This document shows positions 48,842 to 59,662 of a stretch of 64,000 nucleotides of DNA, one piece after another; position 1 is the first letter of the stretch; every line of letters starts with the position of its first letter. This stretch comes from Ophiura sarsii (taxonomy: Eukaryota; Echinodermata; Ophiuroidea; Amphilepidida; Ophiuridae). The DNA lies in assembly GCA_035610835.1 (NCBI GenBank), contig CM069449.1:41833098-41897097 (forward strand). The letters run 5' to 3'. The position numbers were made by a program, and so were the translations under genes. Below the pieces are notes generated by a model. That model made no database searches, had not been told where the DNA came from, and saw only the letters and a list, made by a program, of their open reading frames with translations.

Positions 48842-49120
48842 GGGTCTATCCGCTAGTCATAAGGGTCGCTAGTAATAACATGTATTTTCCTATACCACGA
48901 GTGCGCTAGTCATAAAAGTATCTTAGGGTTAGGTTTAGGGTAGGGTTAGGGTAGGTTTAGGGTTAGGTATAGGGTTGGTGTTATGATTAGGGTAGGGTAT
49001 GGTTAGGGTTAGGGTATAGTTAGGGTTAGGGTTAGGGTTAGGGTTAGGGTTTATGACTAGCGACCCTTATGACTAGTGACCCTTATGACTAGCGACCCTT
49101 ATGACTAGCGAGTTTGACCC
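48842..49120. mobile_element. TIR element carrying telomere-like TTAGGG repeats
   Basis: Perfect 8-bp target duplication GTATCAAC at 48834-48841 and 49121-49128. Ends GGGTCTATCCGCTAGTCATA and complement of GGGTCAAACTCGCTAGTCAT. Inverted CGCTAGTCATAAGGGTCGC units lie on both sides of ~115 bp of variant and exact TTAGGG repeats (48930-49050). An 8-bp TSD with GGG ends could mean Merlin or hAT/P-like; undecided. Confidence 0.8.
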
Positions 49121-49413
49121 GTATCAACACCCACCCAAGCGTATGTCATAGACCCAACAAACAAACCATAAACCATATTTTTTGAGAATGTTGCCCAAAG
49201 ACCCCAATTTTTTTTGTATTCCTTTTGATAAACTGAGGCTCAAAAGAAACTTATCTTTGCAGGGACACAAAATATATACAACATTTTGTTCACAGAAATA
49301 CTTCAATACCCTTTAACTTAAACATAACAGTGAGCACATATTAATAGTCAAGAGATTTGCTTCAATCACAAAGAAGCAGACGTTTTCAAATGAAACAGAT
49401 TGCTGACTCGAAT

Positions 49414-49607
49414 GGGCTATTCCAGATAATAATGAACCCCCTATAGAGGACAATTTTTTTAAATTATTTTTTAGTCCGAAATTCCATGACTCCCTCTATG
49501 AAAAGTACCAGGTATAGAATTCTATTGAAAAATTGGTGGGGAAAAAAGTCTGGAATTCCGATGTCCTCTATTATAGGAGCGGGCTTCATTATTTTCTGGA
49601 ATAGCCC
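49414..49607. mobile_element. MITE, GGGCTATTCCAG ends, 194 bp
   Basis: Ends GGGCTATTCCAGATAATAAT and complement of GGGCTATTCCAGAAAATAAT, continuing through CTATAGAGGACA. AAT on both sides (49411-49413, 49608-49610). Confidence 0.75.
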
Positions 49608-49610
49608 AAT

Positions 49611-51700
49611 GTCACAGCAAGAACAGCTAACGAACTCAAAAATAACTCACACCTGTAAAGCGAAATTCTCTATTGGGATGTTATCCTTACCACTGACTTA
49701 CCTTGAAGGTCAGGCAAAATGGTGTTTCATGTATGATTCAATCAATGGAGGATATTGTAAAATACAAAATACAAAAATAATGACCCGTTAATATTGCCCA
49801 GCCTGGGAAACAAAATAAAGAGTTTCTAAGCTTGCATAATATACTGATGATGGCACTGACAGGTTATTACACTGTAGGCCTGCCTATACGTCACAGGTGT
49901 TACTCAGACTCGCACACCTCAATAGGTCGATAGCATCTGCGTTCACTGATAACTTTTGTTTGTTCAGACCCGAGTCTCAGACGGCTACCGAGTTGGGATT
50001 TAGTTACACTTGTTACGTAGTAACGCGTCATCCGCATATACGTACATGTACATTGTAGTTCATCCCCGGCACTATAAAAGGAACACTGGCAATTATGATT
50101 GGTTTTATTTATATCATTTTCCCATGACATTATTTAGGAGTAGTTATTTTAAATTATATTTGTCTAAAAATGCTCCATCGAGTAAAGCATACTGGAATCT
50201 CCATTTTGATTTAACCTTTAATAATGAAGCTGTAATAGTTCTCATGAAGATAGGGAATTTCTTTAGCCGTTATATAAAGCCCCGCTGGAAGCCTCTGATA
50301 CTAAATACTAAATACTAAATAATAATAACAGTTCTTCACAGCGCTTAACAAAATATAGCATAAACTTAATACAATGTACCCCAGGCATCATACAAAAGTG
50401 GAATGAAAAGAATTAGAAAGCATGCATACCACAGAAAATCAGTTACTAAACAAATGAGTCTTGAGATTTATGCAGTGACATTTAAATCAAAGGGACGGCT
50501 AAGCCGGTATTTTCAATTGAAACTATCAGCGTGCTTTTACTGAAGAAAAAAAGCAGGCATATGACTGCTAACGGATTAAAATCCCCCAGTAAAAACACAC
50601 CACCACCGGCATTTGCCCGCTCATACCGGTTTATTTCTCCTGGATTTTAGATGCCTTTTATCCTTCGAAACCAAGGATAATAGCGGTTGAAACCGGTTAG
50701 GAAAAGCAGTCTTTCGTCAGTATAAACACGCACGGTTCCTGCTCAGCGCGTTTGCCGGTGGAAAAGCGGAAGTGGGCACACGATGCACGATCACCTGACA
50801 ATGAAATGCAAACAGATGTGTATGACCTTTCGCTGGCATTTATTATAATGAGGTCAGCGGCAGCCGGCAAGTTTGTTTATCGAACTGCAATAAAAACACG
50901 TCTCTCACACGAGCAACCGGCTTTTATCCTGCTTTTTATAAGACGGGTAAAAGCCGGTTTGCTTAATAAAAACACGCTGTATGTGTCGGATTAAAATTGA
51001 TTAAAAGGAACCATCATAAAAGACCGCGTATGTAGTCTCAAGCGCTGTCATGAAATAACTTCTCAACAATAATACATAAGTCGACACTCTCACTCCCAGG
51101 ATCTAGTATCGATTTTGTTTTCTCCATTTCTTTTTCATACAAAGTTCAACAGTGACCTTAATTGGAACAAAGATGCAACATAGGAACCTTCATATTTAAA
51201 TAAAAAGGTCACATACAAAGGTCAAAGGTAATCTGAGGTCAAGTTGTAAAATAAGCTGAAAACATCAAACAATGGTATTTATTTTTCATACATACACCGA
51301 TTGCAACCATTATTATGCAGTGAGAATATTCCGTCCTGTACTTGCAAAGCATTTGTAGAAACCTATTATTCTGCATATTATGTTAACTGGAACGATATTG
51401 GTCGACCACTATTTTTAACACTTGGAGGTCTCTTTAACACTGCACGAATGCACTTAAAGCGTGTATGAATATGCCGATTGTACGTGTAGCAATAGAGACT
51501 ATTTTTTTTGAATTGTTGAAATATTTGGAAAAATGTTTTTTGAGAATTTTTAACACAAAAATTACATTGTTTGTATTTAAAAAAAAACCTATTGATATTT
51601 TTACAATTTAATGGTGATTTTTTTTGGTCAAGTCAGATTCTCAAAACATAATAATGATAAAATTGGATGGATTTTTTCGCATGATACACAAACATATTGG
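49611..51700. other. No gene; CCGGT-rich block and AGGTCA cluster
   Basis: 50490-50990 is rich in CCGGT/ACCGG and in paired CCGGCTTTTA/TAAAAACACG motifs, perhaps an old foldback element. 51205-51245 contains three AGGTCA or near-AGGTCA hexamers. No supported coding frame. Confidence 0.45.
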
Positions 51701-51710
51701 CCTCCCTATG

Positions 51711-52189
51711 CAGTTCAGTGGCGTAACTAGACTTTTTCATTTTGGGGGGGGGGGGGCAAGAAGGGGCGGTGACTTGAAATGGGGGGCTGCTAAGATTGTT
51801 TAAGTCATGAGATGCGCGCGTAGCGCGCGAATCTTTTTGACTTTACAGCTATTTTTTGGACGATTGAGCTACATTTTTGCTCTAAACAAGCTTGTACCAA
51901 AGAATATTTCATTTTGGGAAGACATATGCGCGCGCAGCGCGCGAAATTTTTTCATATGTGTACTTTTGACCATCATAATTCCATGATTCCTTTCGTCAAA
52001 TGAACCGACAGTGCCAATCTCAACCGACACGATGTCATTATTGGGGGGGGGGGGGGATTTGGTGTGTACTTTGTTTGTTAATTTCATTTACAGCCGTACT
52101 TGATTTCATTTGGGGGGGGCAAGGGTTCCAAGTGGGGGGCTCCCGCCCCCCTGCCCCCCCCCCCCCCCCCCCCGCTGGTTACGCCACTG
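51711..52189. mobile_element. hAT-like non-autonomous element, 479 bp
   Basis: Perfect 8-bp target duplication TCCCTATG at 51703-51710 and 52190-52197. Right end is the complement of CAGTGGCGTAACCAGC; left end CAGTGGCGTAACTAG is preceded by a 5-bp partial duplication CAGTT. The interior has GCGCGCGTAGCGCGC-type palindromes and poly-G/C tracts and shares blocks with 26190-26340 (TGAGCTACATTTT, AACAAGCTTGTA) and with 18180-18260. Confidence 0.75.
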
Positions 52190-53153
52190 TCCCTATGAGT
52201 TTTAAAAATATTGTGCTCGACTGCGTCTCGCATAATATTTTTTAAAACTCATAGTTTGACCAATATCTTTGTGCATCATGCTCAATTCATCCAATTTTAT
52301 CAAACCGTACATGCCAAATGGGGAACCTTCATATGTCAATAAGGTCAAAGGTCTCTTATCGAGGTCGAAGGTCATCTGAGGTCAAGTTGTAAAATAAGCT
52401 GAAAATATACAAAAATGACATTTCTTTTTCATACAAACACTGATTGAGTTGTAAAACAGACCGGGAACTTCCAAAAATACAAATGTTTTGATTTCGCTAT
52501 GAATTTTAAAATATTGGGCTGATATATTGAAATATTGATATATTGAAATATTGAACTGCGTCTCGTCAAATAATTTAAAAACAACTCATAGCTCGACCAA
52601 TACATTATGGGCTCAATCTATCCAATTTTAAATAAAACTTGGTTCATAGCTGCAACATAAAACCTTCATATAAAATCATTGACTTCAGGATGTTCACTTA
52701 TCTACCGTTAAAACGGACGACCTATATCAGACCGCGTCTGTATTTTCAAATAATGTTACATAAATCGCGTCTTTCATGCAATATTACAAGTCGTTCCACC
52801 GTCATCCAATAAATCCAAATTGTTTTCATTCAAAAACCTTCGTTTTAAAAAATACTTTACCAAAAGATCACCGTAAGGAGAAATTGGTGGACGGTATTGT
52901 GCTTCTTTTCACCAAATGACTATTAGTTTTAATTTCAATCAATTTTCAATGCGAGATATGTCTGTTTATGTTTAATTTCTATATTCATGTTATAACTGGT
53001 ATTCGACTGAGAGAGAAAGAGGAAGTAAGAAAAACAATTCACGTCTTTGACGTTAGTGAAGTAAACATGTAAAAGCTTATATATGATAATAATAGAACAA
53101 GTACTTCCTGATAGGGAAACAATACATCAGCGACTCTCATAACCAACCATTGT

Positions 53154-56100
53154 AACCCGGGAGCACCGCAACACTTTTTGTTATACTTCATGCTATTTTT
53201 GGTTGCACCATGTAACTTGGTAGCCCATAATAAGTTGTTTGACCAATTTCGGGGATACCCCCCAAAAGTTTCACACAGACCCCCCCCCCCCCCCCCCCCC
53301 CTCCGGGGGCGGTCAAACTTTTACTTTGTCGAAAGTATGTCAATATGGGGTTCAAATGAAAGATAATCAAACAAGGAATTCATATCTAGACACCTTATTT
53401 ATGTATGATCAACCATTTTCAATTTATTTGCAAAAAACATTACATAAAATGCAGTATTTTGCATATTCGGCAATACAATTTGACTTAAAAGAAGACAACC
53501 ACATTTTACAATGTTACGAAGCCATTAAATCTTGCAAAAATCCTTGAACATATGTTGCCCATGACATATCTATCTTGGAATGACAGAAAAAATTCACTTA
53601 AGATCTTCCTATCATGAGTCTTAACCCCTCAAATCCCCTAAAAATTGTCCAATAATCGCTCTCTTGATATCAGGAGCATGGATATTTAGATATTTCTGAC
53701 ATGTTTTGACTTAACATTATTTTTTTCAATTAATTAGTCCACATAACTATTTTCCAATATGTTGGTCTTGTTTAACCAATATCTACATGTATAAAAGTTA
53801 TTTCTGTAGAAATTCTTTTCCCTTGACAAACAAGAGATACTGTGCCTTATATATGGAATAATATGCATAATCTAATTGGGAAGTCCCATTATTTGAATGA
53901 AATTCACCATTCTGTTTGTAACCTTTTTATTATAACAAGAAGATAGCATAACATTCACAAACAAAATGGATTTACGTATCTTTAAGTCTGAAGGTTTGTT
54001 TATATCATGTTAAAATTATCCTACCAATTGGAAAGAGCATGGAACATAGATGTCTTTATGTCATCATTCAAAGTTGTTCACAACGTGATTAAATCATTTC
54101 CAGGAGAGGTCTAATTCAAAGCTTACAAATGTGTAAATCAACTTAGACAAAGGATAATGATCTTTCACATTATAACAGCCATTTCCATTACTGACTGCAC
54201 TTGAGGAAAGTCATTCTAGAAAGCAATTTCAGTATACCAAAATTAACTGCATGTGTTGGCAGCTTTCTTATATAATATGAGTGATCCGTGCTGCTATGTT
54301 TATTATTAACCCGGGAGCACCGGGACACTTTTTATTATACTTCATGCTATTTTTGGTTGCACCATGCAACTTGGTAGCCCATAATAAGTAGTTTTACCAG
54401 TTTCCGGGATACCCCCCCAAAAGTTTCACACAGACCCCAATCGGAACCTCGACAAAAGTATGTCAATATGGGATTCAAATGAAAGGAAATCAAACAAGGA
54501 ACTCATATTTAACAACCTTTTTCATGAAAGATAAATCGTTTTTAATTTATTTGTTAACAGTCCTTAGAATGCAGTAATTTGCATATTCGCATACACATTT
54601 TGAGGTAAAAGAATCCCCATGTTAAATGAATATTTGAAGGTTTATATACATCACATAATTTGAATAAACTTTTATAATTAAATTTTCATTTTTGTGGGGG
54701 TCAAGGGGGTGAAGCCCCGGAAGCTGTTGGATTTTTATCTTCGAATCCGGCAGGCGAAATAATGAACGGTCCCTTAGGACTGCTCTTGAGAGTGGCACCC
54801 TCCAGGAGAAAAAATGGAACATTTTATGTACTAATGGCAATGGCATTCAGGATAATTATATACAAAGGTCATTTCAATTGAACAATTGGCAGATTAATGT
54901 CAACTATTGGCATTCAAATTCGGATAATTCTTGATATTTGTGGGAAAAAAAGGAAAAATAAAAAACAAATAAATTGAAATTGAACTGTCTTGAGCATAGC
55001 AGTTAGTAAATATAACCCATCTAAGGAGGAGTGACACCCCCTGAGGAAGCACATTTGGCACATTTTATGTTCTTATGTCATTCAGAATAGCATATGACTA
55101 TCATTTATGTGTGAATATATGTCTGAAATCATGTATGAAAATACCAATGTATGAAAACACGTTATTGAATAGACCCCGCTCGAAAGTGGTACCCCCGGGA
55201 AGTACATTTGGCAGATAATATTTATACTATTAGCCTTCAAAGTTGTATTTAATGTAGAAGTGACGTCCGATATGTGTTAACATGTGTTGTAACGAAAACA
55301 TTTAAAACTTTAAAATGTACCTCTTTTTTTTGGGGGGGGGGGGGGGGCACTGAAACCCAGTAAATATAACCCCTCTCAGGAGGAGTGGCACCCCTGAGGA
55401 ATCATATTTGGCACATTTTATGTTATATGGCATTCAGTGGGAAATACTGACTCTCATATGTGTGAATACAAATCATGAAAACACCAATGTATGAAAACAC
55501 CAATCATTTAACCCGTTATTGAATAGACCCCGCTTTGTAGTGGTACCCCCGGGGAAGTACATTTGGCAGATCATATCAACTATTGGCATTCAATTTTATT
55601 AAATGAGAAAATGACTCTTAATATGTGTAAAAACATGTAATGAAAACACAATTAAAAAATAAATTGACCATGACTAAATGGGACCCCTTAATTAACCATG
55701 ACTAAACTTGTCATGAGGAGTGGCACCCCCGATGGAGCAAATTTGGCATATTTTATAAACTATTGGTATTCAAAATAATATTAAGCATACAAAATCACTT
55801 TTGCAATGCCCATTTATAACAGCATTTTACTTTTGGACTCTGATCTGAGATGGACTATTTATTATATCCATACAACATGCCTGAATATGGCAAGCCATTC
55901 ATGTATCTAGTCAATGCACATTTTTTACATGTGATAAACCATCTCTATTGGTCGAAAAACATTGATTCAACTTTTTTATTTCTCAATAAGCCATGTTTAC
56001 TTGTCATAATACATATTTATCAAAGAGAACACATGGTTTATAGGTGATAAACACTGATAATTGAGTTACTACACTAATGGCATTCCATACATTTAATATA

Positions 56101-56480
56101 CTTTGTGACAGGTCAAGTGAGGGCGCCCTACAATTTATTATTTCAATTGATTTATTACATCATATAGGCTATAAAACATGCTGGTTTAAACATGGGAAAA
56201 AATAATACTGATATACAGCTATCATTTAATACCAAATGTATCATGATACACCTTTCAACAAAGAAATGCACCCCAGGTTTAAAACAAGTTCAGCTCTCCC
56301 TATACTTCCCTGTACAAAACCAAACTTTGACCCCCTGTAAAATGAGCTGTGTGAATATTTTGATAGGTATCCAGCAGAGGGGTGATACTATGGGTTATAA
56401 AGTCTTCAAAAATCATTAGCAACCTAAAATAGCAAAAATTCTGTTTTGAAAACTTAAAAGTGTTGCGGTGCTCCCGGGTT
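53154..56480. mobile_element. 3.3-kb TIR element of unknown type
   Basis: 25-bp perfect TIRs beginning AACCCGGGAGCACCGCAAC. ATTGT lies at 53149-53153 and 56481-56485. A second copy of the left ~300 bp starts at 54308 inside the element. 54775-55800 is a divergent ~170-bp tandem series, each unit with AGTGGCACCCC and ATTTGGCACATTTTATG. No transposase is recognisable; short frames at 53239-53547 and 56192-56692 have no motif. Confidence 0.7.
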
Positions 56481-56575
56481 ATTGTTGTTTTAAACTTCAG
56501 CCGTATTCGTGACATTTTGAGATTCGAAATGTATCTAGTCAATCTTCCAAAGGTAGTTTTGAGTAGGGATATGTA

Positions 56576-58257
56576 CACTGCAAAAAGGTTGCTTAAATAT
56601 TTACTCAACATTTTACACAACGTTGTTGAAGTATGCAACCGCTTAACAGTTGCGTAAAATTTACCCACTGTTGGATAACATGTTTTCACCAACAGTTGAA
56701 CAATTCCAGTTACTCAGCAGTTGCACAATTTTAATTACACAACAGTTGGGTATTATTAATCAACCATTTGTTGGGCATTTTGTGACTGTTGCTTAATTTG
56801 TGAATTGTTTTCATTATATATTGAGCATTTTTGTATAGCAACTGTTGCTTAATTGATCAAATATAGCCATATGTTGGGTATTTTATTTGTGTCAAGTTTT
56901 TATTATATATTGAGCATTTTTGTAGGCCTATAGCAACACGCGGTAGGCAAAATAATGTGAATTATGGGCGATGCAGCAGAGCTACATGCATCACTTCCTC
57001 CCGGTAGTGAACCGGTAACTTGTAATGGGAATTCTAGGCGATGCAACAGAGCTACATACCAGGGGTATGCCACTGAGCTTGCCGATCGGGTCCACTTTGA
57101 AATTGAACTTAGTCAGCATAGAATTGGTGGCGCTATACCGATCAGGCGTGATGATTGTAGCAGACGACGCAACGCTGGCCACGCGTCTCTCAGACGACCC
57201 AATTTGGCAACGAGAGTACACCATTTTGAATTATTTTTAACAGTCATTGCCCGGTTAACGATAAAAATCAATCTAATTATGATGTATTTGTCAAAATGAT
57301 AGTTTAAAATGCGCGATTACGTGTTATTCACTACGAATTCAAAATTTAGGTTTCGCGTGGCCACCGTCGTCTGTGTAAATCTACAGCGCCCCCAAACTTA
57401 TGCTGACTAACATGCCGTTTAACCTGTCGTTGAACCTGGTTAAACATTGTTAAACGCGTTAAACGCCGGTCACCGACACATTCCGATGATTACTATAATT
57501 TATGCAAAAGGGCCCGTTTTCGCTACGTACATTAGTATACGACTTTCCTATCCCAAAGTTAATAGTATCCCTGCATACACTATTCCCGTTCGGTAGTGAA
57601 TCTGTAATTTATTGTAACATGTTATTAAACTATAGGCTTATACATAATATCTGACACCTCTTATCAATGGTGTTTTTACAGTGATCGTTTGCCAAACGTA
57701 GTCTTGCTAGCTGGGTATGAAGGTATCTAATTGTGGTCCTGCGCTGCAAAAAGGTTGCTTAAATATTTACTCAACATTTTACACAACGTTGTTCAAGTAT
57801 GCAACCGCTAAACTGTTAAGTAAAATTGGCCCAACACCGTTAGATAACATGTTTTCACCAACAGTTGAACAATTCTAGTTACTCAAAAGTTAGGCAATTA
57901 TATTGACTCAACAGTTGTTTAATATACAACAGCTCACGAAATTGGCTTTTTTGGAAAACAGTTGCCTAAAATGCACATGTGCGTAACTTGCATCAACTGG
58001 CGCGTGATTGTCCTCAATGCTCATGCAACAGTTGCCAAAGTGGAATATTTTACGCAACATATTTTAGCAACAGAAACAGTTTCCACCAACATTTTAAGGA
58101 CATTGTTTTCGACGAATTGCTCAACGCTGGGGATTTTTTACTTTTATACAACGCCTAACTTTCTACATATTATATTGAATGCATTTTAATCAACACGTCA
58201 ACCAACGGATGATAAAAGTACTTTTAGCAACGTATTTTAAGCAACCTTTTTGCAGTG
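56576..58257. mobile_element. Composite CACTG element, copy 2, with nested insertion
   Basis: Ends CACTGCAAAAAGGTTGCTTA and complement; TA at 56574-56575 and 58258-58259. Same internal order as 34441-35853, including the second internal terminus (57745). It carries a 513-bp insertion at 57060-57572 that copy 1 lacks. Confidence 0.85.
57060..57572. mobile_element. 513-bp insertion, 5-bp TSD CATAC
   Basis: Ends CAGGGGTATGC and complement of CAGGGATACT. CATAC is duplicated at 57055-57059 and 57573-57577; copy 1 of the host element shows the empty site (CTACATACACTATT at ~34912-34925). No coding frame of note. Confidence 0.8.
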
Positions 58258-58259
58258 TA

Positions 58260-59660
58260 GGCCTACACATAATACTGAATTACACGGATAGTATTTGTGC
58301 ATGGGGTAGCCTGCTGGATTTAAGGGCACACAGGGTTTCTGTATCATGGGGTATCTGGAATATTAGGGTATCGGTGATAACTGGATTTTAAGAGTAAGAG
58401 TTAGTACACATCCCATGAACCCCCAACCCGAAAAGTGCCCAACCCACGAACCGCGAAATCTAGTATTTTATGTAATAGATCATGGATATATCAGTCGCAT
58501 TTAGATTCCACACCAGTAATTAATTTCAGTCCTTGCAGAAATCAATCAAACTTTTTTAGCATGTAAAACTATAGGAGAACAATTTAGTGGCGTGAAATCT
58601 GAATGTAGCTCTTTGCTGGTGTGTTAAGATATCGTTCGCTTCATTTTTCTGATGATATTTTAATAAGTCTACCAAAGTACTTGAAATTCACTGAGATCAG
58701 GTCCAATTTGACAATTCCACTACAAAACTACGGTAAAATAGGGCAAAATATTCGATTTCACCATGATTTCAGTCTTTTCAGAAGCAAACGATACAGGCAG
58801 ATTACATGATGAAAGTAGCCCACCGAATTCAGCAGTCTTGTTATCATTAACAACAGCGTAACAAAGTGAAATTATTTATAAGCTTAATACTACATTACTA
58901 AGCTTCGGTCATATTAGAAGCTCAAATTATAATAAATAGCTTCCTTGAAGTATCCTCGCCTTGCAAACAAGGTCAATCTGAGTAAAGTGTTGGTGGAAAG
59001 TGAAATTAAGATTAAGGTGGGTGTCTTTTTTAAGCTATGTTGAAATAAGTCTTAAAAAGATTAGTCTAGATCCCTATGCCAGAGACTTAAGATCAAGTCT
59101 ACCTTGAAGCAGCTATTTAATGACTCAGGTTAGTTTTGTGGTGAATCAAGGCATACAATATCGGCTTTAACATTCAACAGTGTTGGAAGGATACATTGCC
59201 TAGCTATTAGATTTTGAAGCTTACTTTGAATTCTAGCCTAATTTAGTTTTATGTGTGCAAGTAAGGTTATTGGGGACAGATTTTCAATAGCTACATCTAA
59301 TAGATTCACTAATCACTTGCCAGCAGGGTTTTCTTTAAGCTTTTTCCTGAAGGGGTAAAACATTTTCTTTTTTTACCCTTTAAAGATTTTAAACATGTAT
59401 CTGTAAGGGGTAAAATATTTTCTGAAGGGGTATTATATTTTGTTGTCATTCTATAACTTTAACTTATTAAGCAGGGAAATAAGTATATTTTTAGAAGTAT
59501 AGGTGTTTCCGATCAAGTACCCCATCTAAATCGACCCAAATGTCAAAAGATGCATAGTGCGCAGTAGCTCTGCTGGCATCGCCTAGAAATCCCATTAGTT
59601 ACTATACTACATGTAGTACTAGTATTTGAATCCAATTTCTAGAAACACTTCAGCAGGTCA
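58260..59660. other. No gene recognised
   Basis: AT-rich sequence. It holds a fragment of the TAT-target MITE end (near 58584) and an inverted copy of the module AGCTCTGCTG.CATCGCC (59568-59585) that also lies inside the two composite CACTG elements. Confidence 0.5.
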
Positions 59661-59662
59661 AT

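Noticed and set aside
49486..49791. 101-residue plus frame downstream of the Death-domain exon as a possible second exon
   Set aside because: Its first part lies inside the MITE at 49414-49607 and there is no acceptor in the required phase or domain signature.
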